Shown: positions 25,345-34,902 of the stretch, in pieces
How the letters are laid out: each line of letters opens with the position of its first letter
Numbering within the stretch: position 1 is the first letter of the stretch
From: an uncultured Cytophagales bacterium
GTDB lineage: Bacteria; Bacteroidota; Bacteroidia; Cytophagales; Thermonemataceae
Direction: 5' to 3'
DNA: 61,990 nt
NCBI GenBank assembly: GCA_937911505.1
Contig: CALEMF010000038.1
Location: 1-61,990, forward strand
Notes under the pieces: generated by a model
The model's input: the letters and a program-made list of their open reading frames with translations, nothing else
Told to the model about the DNA's origin: nothing
The model's database searches: none
Translations under genes and position numbers: made by a program

Positions 25345-26412
25345 ATGATAAGTAGCGAGTTCATATTTTTTGCGTGTTTTGCAGTATTCATCTGTGGCAT
25401 GCTCATGTTAGATTTGGGCGTTTTTTCACGTAAAAACCATGTAATTAGCTTCAAAGAGGCCGCCATATGGAGTGGGGTTTGGGTAGCGCTTGCAGTAGGT
25501 TTTTATTTTATTCTAAGAACTCATGGTGATTGGATTCACGGTATAGACAACTTTGCGGAGCTGAAAGACATTGTAGAGCGTTATGAGTTGCCCATTAAAC
25601 TTAATGAAGACAACTTTCAGGCAGGTTTGGAAGCATACCGCTACAATATGTCTTTGGAGTACATCACCATGTACTTATTAGAGTACACCCTTTCTGCCGA
25701 TAATATCTTTGTGATTATTATGGTTTTTTCAGCCTTTGGCGTAAAAGAGAAGTACTATAAGAAAGTATTGTTTTGGGGTATTTTAGGCGCTTTGATCATG
25801 CGTTTTATCTTCATTTGGGTAGGCTCTGAATTAGTAGCTAGGTTCCATTGGATTCTCTGGATTTTCGGAGGTTTTCTCATCTACACAGGGGTTAAATCTT
25901 TCTTTGAAAAAGAAGACGACGAACAAATAGAGCCTCAAAAGCATCCAGTGGTAAAGTTTGCTTCGAAGTACTTTTCTGTGTACCCGCGCTACGTACGCGA
26001 TCGGTTTTTTATACGCCGCCAAGGAACACTAATGATCACGCCTCTCTTTTTAGTACTACTTATTATAGAGTTTACTGACCTTATTTTCGCAGTAGACTCC
26101 ATCCCAGCAGCCTTTTCTGTCTCTCGTGACCGAATGGTGATTTACTTCGCCAATATTTTTGCGATCATGGGCTTACGCTCTATGTTCTTCTTCCTATCTA
26201 ATATTATGCACATCTTCCATTATTTGAAGATCGGGTTAAGCTTCTTACTCACCTACATTGGGATTAAGATGATTTTTGCTGAGCAACTTAAAGAAATAGG
26301 CTTTAAGAATGTGTATTCTATTTTTGTCATATTAGGTATATTGACTATCAGCGTAGTAGCCTCATTGGTATTTCCTGTAAAGAAAGAGTTAGTAGAAAAA
26401 GCAGAAACCTAA
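25345..26412 (+). CDS. TerC-family integral membrane protein
   Basis: 355 residues with about nine membrane helices. The paired TerC motifs are present: TLSADNIFVIIMVFSAFGV and IEFTDLIFAVDSIPAAFSV, with Asp residues inside helices. Family members include tellurite resistance TerC and Alx, recently linked to manganese export during metalation of secreted proteins. A loop with acidic residues (FFEKEDDEQIEPQ) lies in the middle. The downstream small gene starts 13 bp later. Confidence 0.9.
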   Translation: MISSEFIFFACFAVFICGMLMLDLGVFSRKNHVISFKEAAIWSGVWVALAVGFYFILRTHGDWIHGIDNFAELKDIVERYELPIKLNEDNFQAGLEAYRYNMSLEYITMYLLEYTLSADNIFVIIMVFSAFGVKEKYYKKVLFWGILGALIMRFIFIWVGSELVARFHWILWIFGGFLIYTGVKSFFEKEDDEQIEPQKHPVVKFASKYFSVYPRYVRDRFFIRRQGTLMITPLFLVLLIIEFTDLIFAVDSIPAAFSVSRDRMVIYFANIFAIMGLRSMFFFLSNIMHIFHYLKIGLSFLLTYIGIKMIFAEQLKEIGFKNVYSIFVILGILTISVVASLVFPVKKELVEKAET

Positions 26413-26425
26413 ACTATACTTTTTT

Positions 26426-26797
26426 ATGAAGTCCCTAAGAATTGCTGGAATCTTATCTTTAATAGTGGTAATACTCATTGGGGTATATACTATTTTTGGT
26501 ACTTATAGCAGTGGAGAGAGAGCAGGCGTACTTTATAAATTTAGCAAGAAAGGCGTTTTATTTAAGACTTACGAAGGGGAGCTTAACCTTGGCTATGAAA
26601 ATACTGGTGATACACCCGCTCTTAAAATAGATAAATTCTACTTTTCGGTTAATGCGAACGATAAAGAAACCGTTGAGCAAATCTCAACACATATGGGACA
26701 GTCCGTGACAATTTACTACAAAGAGAAGTTCGTTGCTTTCCCTTGGCGTGGTGATACCAAGTACTTTGTATATAAAGTAGAGCCAACTACTAAGTAA
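26426..26797 (+). CDS. small conserved membrane-anchored protein
   Basis: 123 residues: one N-terminal hydrophobic segment (AGILSLIVVILIGVYTIF), then a beta-rich outer part with YSSGERAGVLYKFSKKGVLFKTYEGEL and a C-terminal FVAFPWRGDTKYFVYKVEP. Similar Bacteroidota proteins are often labelled 6-phosphogluconate dehydrogenase, which is not supported: there is no Rossmann fold and the chain is too short. Probably in one unit with the TerC gene. Its end overlaps the convergent guanylyltransferase gene by 8 bp. Confidence 0.75.
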   Translation: MKSLRIAGILSLIVVILIGVYTIFGTYSSGERAGVLYKFSKKGVLFKTYEGELNLGYENTGDTPALKIDKFYFSVNANDKETVEQISTHMGQSVTIYYKEKFVAFPWRGDTKYFVYKVEPTTK

Positions 26798-27905
26798 AAT
26801 CGGGATATTGTTTTTTAGCATCATTGACAAAATCCTTCACCCGCTGTTCATCATTCTTATCGCAAATAAGCAACACGTCTTCGTATTCTGCCACAATAAA
26901 ATTATCGAGCCCATTCACAACCACTAACTTCTCTGAAGGCATCTTAATGATACAATTAGTAGTATTATAGTGCATAATTTTCCCTACCATTACATTATCA
27001 TTACGATCTTTCGCTTGTATTTCATAAAGCGACTTCCAAGTACCCAAGTCAGACCAGCCCAAATCACAGAGCACTACATATACATTGTCTTGCTCATCTT
27101 TTGCTGCTTTCTCCATAAGCCCTATATCAATCGAAATATTCTTACACAAGCTATAGGCTTTTGCTATCGCTGCTGCTTCATCGGGTGTATAAAAAGTAGC
27201 TTGTATATCTGAAAAGGCTTCTGCCATTTCTGGGAGGTATTTTTCAAAAGCTTTGATAATGGTTTGTACATTCCATACAAAAATACCTGCATTCCAAACG
27301 TAGTCACCACTCTCTAGAAACTGTTGTGCCAATTCTTCTACAGGCTTTTCTACAAAGGTTTTTACTTTTTTTAACGAAAAATTCTTAAAGATACTCAGTA
27401 AATTTCTACGTTGATGGTACTGGATATATCCATAGCCTGTGTCAGGTCGGGTGGGTTTGATGCCTAGCGTCACCAACACCTCTTTTTTAGAAGCACTGTG
27501 CAGGGTATTTCTAGCTATTTTTTTAAATTCTTCTTCTTTGAGAATTACGTGGTCTGCGGGAGCCACTAAAATATTAGCATTAGGGTTGCGTTGGGCAATT
27601 CTATAACAAGCGTAAGCTATACAAGGTGCTGTATTTCTTCTGAGAGGTTCTAGGATGACTTGCTCCTCCTTTAAGAAAGGTAACTGCTGTCGTGTAATCT
27701 CTTCATAATCTTTGCTGGTAACAATATAGATATGCTCTTTAGGGCATACACCTTCGAATCGTTCTACGGTTTGTTGAATAAGTGTTTTTCCTACACCTAG
27801 TACATCGTGAAATTGCTTTGGGAAATGGGTTCTACTAAAAGGCCAAAAACGCGTACCTACCCCACCCGCCATAATCACGACAAAATTGTTCTCAATACTT
27901 ACCAT
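26790..27905 (-). CDS. mannose-1-phosphate guanylyltransferase
   Basis: 371 residues. The nucleotidyltransferase signature AGGVGTRFWPFSRTHFPKQF opens the protein; LEPLRRNTAPCIAYA, APADHVI and TFVEKP follow, all as in GDP-mannose pyrophosphorylases of the ManC type without the C-terminal isomerase part. It converts mannose-1-phosphate and GTP to GDP-mannose for surface glycans. Full length. Divergent from recQ with a 258-bp gap. Confidence 0.92.
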   Translation of the reverse strand: MVSIENNFVVIMAGGVGTRFWPFSRTHFPKQFHDVLGVGKTLIQQTVERFEGVCPKEHIYIVTSKDYEEITRQQLPFLKEEQVILEPLRRNTAPCIAYACYRIAQRNPNANILVAPADHVILKEEEFKKIARNTLHSASKKEVLVTLGIKPTRPDTGYGYIQYHQRRNLLSIFKNFSLKKVKTFVEKPVEELAQQFLESGDYVWNAGIFVWNVQTIIKAFEKYLPEMAEAFSDIQATFYTPDEAAAIAKAYSLCKNISIDIGLMEKAAKDEQDNVYVVLCDLGWSDLGTWKSLYEIQAKDRNDNVMVGKIMHYNTTNCIIKMPSEKLVVVNGLDNFIVAEYEDVLLICDKNDEQRVKDFVNDAKKQYPDFT

Positions 27906-28070
27906 AGCTTGTCTTTATTTTTCACTACAAAAAACAACTTTTTATTACTTTTTTGCAAAAAAAATTGGATTTATAGCTAAATTCACTACCCTGTAAAGTA
28001 GCCTTGTTGCTTCAAGTAAAGAAGCTGAGTAAGTAGCTAAAGAGAAATTTCAAAACCAAGGTTTTTTAGT

Positions 28071-28078
28071 TATCTTTG
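28071..28078 (+). promoter_or_regulatory. -7 promoter box for recQ
   Basis: TATCTTTG fits TAnnTTTG and lies 86 bp before the ATG. A clear -33 TTTG is not seen. Confidence 0.4.
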
Positions 28079-28163
28079 GTTAAGGGTGTGGGAGAAGAAT
28101 CAATCAATCAATATCGAAAAGTCACTATTATTATCACTTATATAAAATTATTCGCTGAAAGAC

Positions 28164-30368
28164 ATGATTACAGGTCAGGATACGAATTTTCTAAAAGATA
28201 AGCTCCACGAAGTATTTGGCTATCACCAATTCAGGGGCAACCAAGAGGAAATTATCCGTAGTGTACTTGCCCGCAAGAATACTTTCGTGATTATGCCTAC
28301 TGGTGCAGGGAAGTCACTTTGCTATCAACTACCTGCCGTCATTATGGAAGGTACTGCTATTGTTATCTCGCCGCTGATTGCACTTATGAAGAATCAGGTC
28401 GACCAGATGACAACAGTAAGTGTAGACGCCCGCTTTTTAAACTCTACCCTCACCAAATCTGAGACAAATCGTGTCAAACAAGACATTCTTAGTGGGCAAG
28501 TACGAATGTTGTATGTAGCCCCAGAATCTTTGAACAAGGAAGATAACCTAGCTTTCTTAAAGAAAGCCAACATCTCTTTTGTAGCCATTGACGAGGCACA
28601 TTGTATTTCTGAATGGGGGCACGACTTCCGACCTGAGTATCGTAAGATTAAAAGTATTATTGATAGCTTAGGCAACCTGCCTGTTATTGCGCTGACGGCT
28701 ACCGCTACCCCAAAAGTACAACAGGACATTGTAAAGAATTTGCAAATGGAAAACGCACAAGTTTTCCAATCATCCTTTAACCGAACGAATTTATATTACG
28801 AAGTAAGGCCTAAGAAAAACCCTCAAAAGCAATTAATACGATTTGTAAAAAAGCACAAGGGCAAGTGTGGTATTGTTTATTGCCTAAGCCGTAAAACAGT
28901 AGAGGAAGTGGCAGAATTGCTACGTGTCAATGATATCAGAGCACTCCCCTACCACGCTGGGCTAGATGCATCCGCTCGCGTAGCCAATCAAGATGCCTTC
29001 TTGAATGAAGACGCAGATGTAATTGTGGCGACCATCGCCTTTGGGATGGGTATTGATAAGCCTGACGTTCGTTTTGTCATTCATTATGATGCCCCTAAGT
29101 CGCTAGAGGGTTACTACCAAGAGACGGGTCGAGCAGGACGGGATGGGCTGGATGCCTATTGCTTTATGTTGTACGACCATAATGACATCCAGAAACTAGA
29201 AAAATTCAACAAAGATAAACCCGTTACGGAACGCGATAATGCTCGCTATCTTCTACAAGAGGTAGCCGATTATGCTGAATCATTTATTTGTCGTCGTAAG
29301 CAACTCTTACGCTATTTTGGAGAGTCTTTTTCACAAAAAGACTGTACCAATTGTGGTGACAAATGCGGTACTAACTTAGAAAAATACAAAGCCACCGAAC
29401 ACCTTTTACTTGCGCTCAAAACTGTACAAGCTACTGGCGAGCGCTTTCGTATCAACCATTTAGTAGATGTCATTTTAGGAGAATACAACGACTACATCAA
29501 AAGCTACGACCAAGATAAGCTGGAGATGTTTGGAAAAGGGAAAGGAGAAGACTTAGACCGTCATTATTGGTATACCCTCATTCGACAAGCCTTTATGCAC
29601 GCCTTTCTAGAAAAAGATATAGAAAACTATGGTGTTATGCGTATTGGCGAGAAGGGGCATAAGTTTTTGGGTAACCCTTTTGAGGTGAGCTTCCCCAAGA
29701 GCATCGATCTTGAAAGTACGGTAGAAGACGACCTAGAAGAGCAAGAGACCCATCTACAAGATAATACTAAGGCACATGACGAAGTACTTTTTGATTTGCT
29801 CAAAAAACTACGTAAAAAAATAGCGAAAGAGAAGAATTTGCCTCCTTACGTTATTTTCCAAGACCCTTCTATGGAAGAGATGGCGACCGTCTACCCTACT
29901 ACACGCGACGAGCTTGCGCAAATTAATGGGGTAGGAATGGGTAAGGTAGTGAAGTTTGGAAAGCCCTTCATTGACTTAATTAATAAATACGTAGAAGAAA
30001 ACGAGATTGAAACTGCCTCCGATGTGGTAGTAAAATCGACCGTTAATAAATCAAAGACGAAGATATTTATCATTCAGCAGATTGATCGTAAAATAGATTT
30101 AGAAGAAATTGCAGATAGTAAATCGCTCTCTTTCGATGAGTTGCTCGACGAAGTGGAGCATATTTGCTACTCAGGCACTAAACTCAACCTAGACTACTAT
30201 ATTGACCAAGTCATTGAAGGCGACCGCCAAGATGACCTCTACGATTACTTTATGAGTGCTGAGACAGATAATATACAAACTGCGCTCCGAGAATTAGAAG
30301 AGGAAGATTTTTCAGAAGAGGAAATTCGCCTTATGCGTATCAAGTTCTTATCTGAGTTAGCGAACTAA
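28164..30368 (+). CDS. recQ: ATP-dependent DNA helicase RecQ
   Basis: 734 residues. Helicase core: Walker A MPTGAGKSLCYQLP, DEAHCISEWGHDFRPEY, LTATATP, and motif VI region QETGRAGRDG. A zinc-binding RQC region has CRRKQLLRYFGE and CTNCGDKC; an HRDC domain is near 570-650 (PPYVIFQDPSMEEMA, INGVGMGK). About 80 further residues form a helical tail with acidic runs. It unwinds DNA in recombination and fork repair. Full length, slightly longer than E. coli RecQ (609), as is usual in Bacteroidota. Confidence 0.96.
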   Translation: MITGQDTNFLKDKLHEVFGYHQFRGNQEEIIRSVLARKNTFVIMPTGAGKSLCYQLPAVIMEGTAIVISPLIALMKNQVDQMTTVSVDARFLNSTLTKSETNRVKQDILSGQVRMLYVAPESLNKEDNLAFLKKANISFVAIDEAHCISEWGHDFRPEYRKIKSIIDSLGNLPVIALTATATPKVQQDIVKNLQMENAQVFQSSFNRTNLYYEVRPKKNPQKQLIRFVKKHKGKCGIVYCLSRKTVEEVAELLRVNDIRALPYHAGLDASARVANQDAFLNEDADVIVATIAFGMGIDKPDVRFVIHYDAPKSLEGYYQETGRAGRDGLDAYCFMLYDHNDIQKLEKFNKDKPVTERDNARYLLQEVADYAESFICRRKQLLRYFGESFSQKDCTNCGDKCGTNLEKYKATEHLLLALKTVQATGERFRINHLVDVILGEYNDYIKSYDQDKLEMFGKGKGEDLDRHYWYTLIRQAFMHAFLEKDIENYGVMRIGEKGHKFLGNPFEVSFPKSIDLESTVEDDLEEQETHLQDNTKAHDEVLFDLLKKLRKKIAKEKNLPPYVIFQDPSMEEMATVYPTTRDELAQINGVGMGKVVKFGKPFIDLINKYVEENEIETASDVVVKSTVNKSKTKIFIIQQIDRKIDLEEIADSKSLSFDELLDEVEHICYSGTKLNLDYYIDQVIEGDRQDDLYDYFMSAETDNIQTALRELEEEDFSEEEIRLMRIKFLSELAN

Positions 30369-30457
30369 GAAAACCATCATTTTTAAGACTGCTACAAAAG
30401 TTAAAAAACTATACCTCCTTCTATGCACGTGCCTATTCAAGAACTAGTTTGAGGTAG

Positions 30458-31036
30458 ATGCTTACAAAGAATTTAATTATTGAACTTGCGGGCGCTTCCA
30501 TGACCTTTCTAAGCGTGATATACGCTGTAAAAGAACGGTGGATCACTTGGATTTGGGCGATTTTAAGTGCGTTGTTTTATGCTGTCATCTATTGGTCGGC
30601 TGGTTTAATAGTAAGTGCGGAGATTCAACTTCTTTACTTCGGTATAGCCGTAGTAGGACTAGCACGCTGGCGGAAGTCTCCTGCGGTACAACAGCCCAAA
30701 GAAATTATTAAGAAAGGTACGCCACTGTTATGGATGTACACCTTTTTGGCGATTAGCTTGCTAAGTCTTCTTCTCTTTTGGATCAATAGTTCAATAGAAA
30801 GTGGTGACCTGATACTATACGATGCCCTCTTAGTATCTTCGGCTATCGTCGCGCAAGCACTTATGGTAAAGAAGTATCTAAGCTGTTGGTACCTGTGGAT
30901 TTTTGTTAACATAGGTTATCTTCCTCTCTTTTTCTATCAAAAACTATGGGTAAGCTTAGTGCTTTACGTGATTCTTTTTTACTTTACTTGGAAAGGCTTC
31001 AAAGAATGGCACCGTAAATATCAGTTTACTACATAG
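30458..31036 (+). CDS. pnuC: PnuC-family nicotinamide riboside/NMN transporter
   Basis: 192 residues with about six or seven membrane helices. Typical PnuC segments: ERWITWIWAILSALFYAVIYW, YFGIAVVGLARWRK and KYLSCWYLWIFVNIGYLPLFFYQ, with the conserved W and N-x-G residues that bind the pyridine ribonucleoside. Imports NAD precursors across the inner membrane. Lies 89 bp after recQ and 14 bp before the AraC-type gene, so the latter may be in the same transcript. No nicotinamide kinase gene is adjacent. Confidence 0.88.
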   Translation: MLTKNLIIELAGASMTFLSVIYAVKERWITWIWAILSALFYAVIYWSAGLIVSAEIQLLYFGIAVVGLARWRKSPAVQQPKEIIKKGTPLLWMYTFLAISLLSLLLFWINSSIESGDLILYDALLVSSAIVAQALMVKKYLSCWYLWIFVNIGYLPLFFYQKLWVSLVLYVILFYFTWKGFKEWHRKYQFTT

Positions 31037-31050
31037 AAGGAGCATCCACT

Positions 31051-31920
31051 ATGATTCCTACTTTCCAAAAATTTAATGATCTTCATAAGGCCGCTGTTAC
31101 GGGACTAAGTGCACCGTTTGACGACTTTTATATCTTCAGAAACCAATCTATTTCTGAACATTCCCTGAAGTGTATGTATGCCCACCGGTGCAGTTTTCAT
31201 CAGGTTTGCTTGGATGTAGACTCAGATTATGAAGCTTCCTTCGATGCCAATGCCTATAGTATTTCCAATAATAGCCTGTACTTTGTTCCAAAAGGAACTA
31301 TCATTACTTGGACCTCCGAACACGATGCTCTATGGAGCGGCTACACTATTTTTTTTAGATCAGAATTCTTAGGAGCCAACATTTCAAAATTCAGAAGTAG
31401 TTTTTTTCGAAATGGCCAGCCCAGTTTATTTTCGCTAAACGTAACCTCTCTGCTACAACTCAGTACTTTTTGTGAACAGATGCTAACGGAACAAGCGGCT
31501 AGTTTGACAGATACTAGAGTCATATTACAAGACTGGTTTTCATTGTTCTTATCTTACTGCCAACGCTATTTTTATACGTTTAAGCAGGAAGAAGTACCTT
31601 ACGAGATGAGTATCAAATACAGATTTCAGGAGCTTCTCAGCTTTCACATAGAAAAGCAGCATTCCGTAACTTTTTACGCAGATGCCCTCAACCTTTCTCC
31701 TAGGCATTTCACGCGTCTTATCAAGAAGGCTACTGGGAAGACTGCCAAAGAAATGATAATAAGCAAGATAGTAGAGGTTGCAAAGGCACAGCTTAACAAT
31801 ACTGAGATGAGTATTTCTCAGATTGCCTACCAGCTAGGCTTCAAAAATACCCCTCAATTTAACAGACACTTTAAAGCCTTTACAGGGAAAACACCTTCCG
31901 CTTATCGGAAAGCTTCTTAA
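31051..31920 (+). CDS. AraC-family transcriptional regulator
   Basis: 289 residues. The N-terminal half is a cupin-like sensing part without clear ligand residues. The last 100 residues carry both AraC helix-turn-helix units: VTFYADALNLSPRHFTRLIKKATGKT and SISQIAYQLGFKNTPQFNRHFKAFTGKTPSAYR. It is followed after 114 bp by a hydrolase gene on the same strand, which it probably controls. Confidence 0.9.
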   Translation: MIPTFQKFNDLHKAAVTGLSAPFDDFYIFRNQSISEHSLKCMYAHRCSFHQVCLDVDSDYEASFDANAYSISNNSLYFVPKGTIITWTSEHDALWSGYTIFFRSEFLGANISKFRSSFFRNGQPSLFSLNVTSLLQLSTFCEQMLTEQAASLTDTRVILQDWFSLFLSYCQRYFYTFKQEEVPYEMSIKYRFQELLSFHIEKQHSVTFYADALNLSPRHFTRLIKKATGKTAKEMIISKIVEVAKAQLNNTEMSISQIAYQLGFKNTPQFNRHFKAFTGKTPSAYRKAS

Positions 31921-32034
31921 GACAAGGTCAAAAAAGTCACTTTTTGATAACTATTTGTCTTTTTTCTTTCTAACTACTTCTTTTTTCAACCTGTTTTTTG
32001 TGAAATCTTTCAACAATTAAACCATAAAAACTTT

Positions 32035-33054
32035 ATGCGCCACCTCCATTTATTTGCCCTCTTGATTGTCGTCTTTAGCTGTCAGTCACCCGAAGACAAT
32101 CGACAATCTTCGCAAAAATCAGAAAACGTAGGAGATACACAAGAGAAAGAAGCTTTTGTGCCTGGGAAAAATCGTGTAACATTCGAAAGCGAAGACCAGC
32201 AACTGGTAGGTGACTTGTACTTACCTGCAGATTACCAAGAGGGTAAAACCTACCCTGCTGTTGTAGTAGGAGGCTCTTGGACCACCGTCAAAGAACAAAT
32301 GGCCGGTTTATACGCCCAAGAATTGGCAGAACGTGGCTTTGTAGCCTTGGCTTTCGATCACCGCTACTATGGAGAAAGTGAAGGGGAGCCTCGCTTTGTG
32401 GAAATCCCGGCGGATAAATCCGAAGACTTTATTCACGCGATGGATTATCTGACGGGACTTTCTTTAGTAAATACTGAAAAAACAGCCGGCTTAAGCGTTT
32501 GTGCCAGTGGTGGTTATATGGCCGCTTCCGTAGCTGAAGACAAACGCTTCAAAGCGTTTGCCATGGTAGTTCCTTGGTTCAATACTGATGAGGTAGTCAA
32601 CGCCTTTTATGGCGGAGAAGAAGGCATTAAAGAGCGTTTGGCTAAAGCCGCTGCTGCCCAAAAAACTTATGAGGAAACTGGAGAGATGACCTACATTGCT
32701 TCTATTAGCGAAACTGACCCTAATGCGGCCATGTACGGCCCTTTTGATTATTATCTTGATCCGAAACTGGGTAAAGTTCCCAACTGGTCGGCTGATAAGT
32801 TTGCTTTGGTCAACTGGACCGAATGGCTGAACTACCGACCCGTTGCTTTCGCAGAGAAAATTGATACGCCTACTCTTATTATCACCTCCAAAGAGGCTGC
32901 CACGCCCGCTGCTGGAGAAGCCTTCTATGAGTTACTGAAAGGCCCCAAAGATTTGCAATGGATGGAAGGTGGTCAGCTAGATTTTTACCATAAAGACTCC
33001 CTCGTAAATCCTTCTATGGATCAAGTCGCTAGTCATTTTGAAAAGTATCTATAA
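32035..33054 (+). CDS. alpha/beta hydrolase lipoprotein, dienelactone-hydrolase-like
   Basis: 339 residues. A lipoprotein signal (HLHLFALLIVVFSCQS) has its Cys near residue 17. The hydrolase core starts at FESEDQQLVGDLYLPADY; the nucleophile elbow reads LSVCASGG, with Cys where serine hydrolases have Ser, as in dienelactone hydrolases. His is likely in GQLDFYHKD and an acid in the strand before it. A second copy of similar length lies at 33808-34827. Substrate unknown. A terminator hairpin follows at 33063-33101. Confidence 0.8.
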   Translation: MRHLHLFALLIVVFSCQSPEDNRQSSQKSENVGDTQEKEAFVPGKNRVTFESEDQQLVGDLYLPADYQEGKTYPAVVVGGSWTTVKEQMAGLYAQELAERGFVALAFDHRYYGESEGEPRFVEIPADKSEDFIHAMDYLTGLSLVNTEKTAGLSVCASGGYMAASVAEDKRFKAFAMVVPWFNTDEVVNAFYGGEEGIKERLAKAAAAQKTYEETGEMTYIASISETDPNAAMYGPFDYYLDPKLGKVPNWSADKFALVNWTEWLNYRPVAFAEKIDTPTLIITSKEAATPAAGEAFYELLKGPKDLQWMEGGQLDFYHKDSLVNPSMDQVASHFEKYL

Positions 33055-33062
33055 TCTAAGAG

Positions 33063-33101
33063 TGAGAAGCATCCAATGTGCATAGAGGTGGATGCTTCTC
33101 A
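33063..33101 (+). terminator. Terminator hairpin after the first hydrolase gene
   Basis: TGAGAAGCATCCA (33063-33075) pairs with TGGATGCTTCTCA (33089-33101), a perfect 13-bp stem with a 13-nt loop. The T-tract is weak. Confidence 0.55.
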
Positions 33102-33145
33102 TCAATACCTCAATGAAATCTCTGTACACGCTAACCCATTTTTTC

Positions 33146-33619
33146 ATGAAACGATTCATAGTTTTTTGCCTCCTTATTTTCTTGATCAATGTGGCTTTCG
33201 CTCAGCAAAAGCAGCAAGTAGAAAGTAACAAAAAGACGGTAGAGGCTTTCTTTATAGCCCTAGAGAAACAAAATTTTGAAGATTTGAAACGCATCTTTAC
33301 AGTAGACGCAAAGCAAATCAACCCGTATATACCCAATGGCTTTCCGAGTGTATTAGACGGTAGAGAAGCTATCTATAAACAATATAGTAGTTTACCCCAA
33401 CAATTCAGTCGTATGCAATTTCCGCGTGAAATATACGCAACCGAAGACCCGTCGGTCTTTTTTGTCCACTTTAAAGGTAAAATTGACATCATAAAAGGAG
33501 GAATGTATGAAAACGATTATGTGGGCATTTTCAAGCTTCGAGAAAGCAAAATATATGAATATACAGAGTACTTCAATCCCATTGTAATGGCGAATGCATT
33601 CGGTATATCGCTCGATTAG
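33146..33619 (+). CDS. secreted SnoaL/NTF2-like protein
   Basis: 157 residues from ATG at 33146 (MKRFIVFCLLIFLINVAFAQQ), a clear Sec signal; the frame is open from 33092, which overlaps the terminator region and is unlikely. The mature part reads as an NTF2-like fold: TVEAFFIALEKQNFEDLKRIFT, DAKQINPYIPNGFP, then strands with VFFVHFKGKIDI and KLRESKIYEYTEYFNP. Related to the many periplasmic NTF2-like proteins of unknown role. It lies between the two similar hydrolase genes. Confidence 0.75.
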   Translation: MKRFIVFCLLIFLINVAFAQQKQQVESNKKTVEAFFIALEKQNFEDLKRIFTVDAKQINPYIPNGFPSVLDGREAIYKQYSSLPQQFSRMQFPREIYATEDPSVFFVHFKGKIDIIKGGMYENDYVGIFKLRESKIYEYTEYFNPIVMANAFGISLD

Positions 33620-33807
33620 GTTGCACGTGATTTTTGACAAGCTAAAGTAAACAAGGCAACTTTTACTGTAAACCTGTACTAATAGGCATCTCTGTCAATA
33701 GAACAGCAAAGTTTTTTAATACATATCCACACGAGGCGAGTAAGGTTATTAATCGCCCTTATACTCACTGATAAGTTCAATACCATCACAAATAAAATTT
33801 TAAGCAT

Positions 33808-34827
33808 ATGAGAATTGTCAAGATAACTTTATCCATAGCACTTATACTGCTCATAAACTACCCCACAAAAACCCAAAATCATCAGAACATGAAAGTAGAA
33901 GAAATAAAAGCAATCGCTGATCTAAAGCCCGGTAAAAACAAAGTAACCTTCAAAAGTGGAGGTGAAACGTTGGTAGGTGACCTTTACCTTCCAGATGACT
34001 ACACAAAAGGAAAGAAATATCCCGCTATTCCGCTACTAGGCCCTATGACCTTTGCTAAAGAGCAAGCACCTACCGAATATGCCAAAAGATTTGCTAAAAG
34101 AGGCTTTATCGCCTTGGCTTTTGATCCACGTTACAGAGGAGAAAGCTCAGGAAAGCCACGTGAATTTGAAGATCCCATTGCCAAGGTAGAAGATACACAA
34201 GCAGCGGCGCGTTTTCTGTCTTCTTTACCCATGGTAGAGAAAAGTGAGATTTACGGCTTTGCGGTGTGTCAAGGTAGCTCTGAGATGCTTCGAGCAGTGG
34301 CCGAAGACGACCTCTTTCAAGGTGTTGTGACGGTAGCAGGTCATTATCGAGACCACGAAGCTGATGTTCAGTGGATGGGCTCAGAAGAAGCCTTGAACCA
34401 ACGTTTGGCTGAAGGACAATCGGCTAGGAAAACTTTTGAAGAAACAGGTGAGGTGATCAACGTACCTGCGGTGGATAAAACGCGTACAGATGTAGGCATG
34501 CCAGGCGAATTTGTGTACAACTGGTACATTGAATGGGCCAATAAAGGTATATGGAAAAATAATTATGCGAAGATGAGCGATGCTAATTTACTTGAGTACG
34601 AGTCTTTCACTGCGGCGAAGAAGCTTAACAAGCCCTACTTGATGATTCATAGCGATAATTGTTTCTTACCCGATGCGGCTAAAAGGCAATTTGAAGCCGT
34701 ACCTGCTAAAGAGAAGAAACTACAGTGGGAAGGTGAAACAGGGCACTTCCAGTATTATGATGATGCAGAGGTACTAGACAGAACAACCGACCAAGCAGTC
34801 GCTTGGTACAAGCAAATAGCCAAATGA
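33808..34827 (+). CDS. alpha/beta hydrolase, dienelactone-hydrolase-like, second copy
   Basis: 339 residues with a Sec-type N-terminus (RIVKITLSIALILLINYPTKTQ). It parallels the gene at 32035: TFKSGGETLVGDLYLPDDYTKGKKYPA, RGFIALAFDPRYRGESSG, and an elbow FAVCQGSSE, again with Cys in the nucleophile place. A His in GETGHFQYYDD is the likely catalytic base. The lipobox of the first copy is not conserved. The pair probably arose by duplication and then diverged. A strong terminator follows. Confidence 0.8.
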   Translation: MRIVKITLSIALILLINYPTKTQNHQNMKVEEIKAIADLKPGKNKVTFKSGGETLVGDLYLPDDYTKGKKYPAIPLLGPMTFAKEQAPTEYAKRFAKRGFIALAFDPRYRGESSGKPREFEDPIAKVEDTQAAARFLSSLPMVEKSEIYGFAVCQGSSEMLRAVAEDDLFQGVVTVAGHYRDHEADVQWMGSEEALNQRLAEGQSARKTFEETGEVINVPAVDKTRTDVGMPGEFVYNWYIEWANKGIWKNNYAKMSDANLLEYESFTAAKKLNKPYLMIHSDNCFLPDAAKRQFEAVPAKEKKLQWEGETGHFQYYDDAEVLDRTTDQAVAWYKQIAK

Positions 34828-34835
34828 TAGAGGTA

Positions 34836-34866
34836 ACTCAGGAAGCCATTTGATGGCTTCCTGAGT
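34836..34866. terminator. Strong terminator hairpin
   Basis: ACTCAGGAAGCCAT (34836-34849) pairs with ATGGCTTCCTGAGT (34853-34866), a perfect 14-bp stem with a 3-nt loop, between the convergent hydrolase and flavodoxin-like genes. Confidence 0.7.
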
Positions 34867-34902
34867 ATTTATCTAAGCTATAAAAGTTACCTTTACGTTT
34901 AT

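Noticed and set aside
26426..26797. Label 6-phosphogluconate dehydrogenase for the small membrane protein
   Set aside because: No Rossmann motif, too short, and membrane-anchored; the label looks like a propagated database error.
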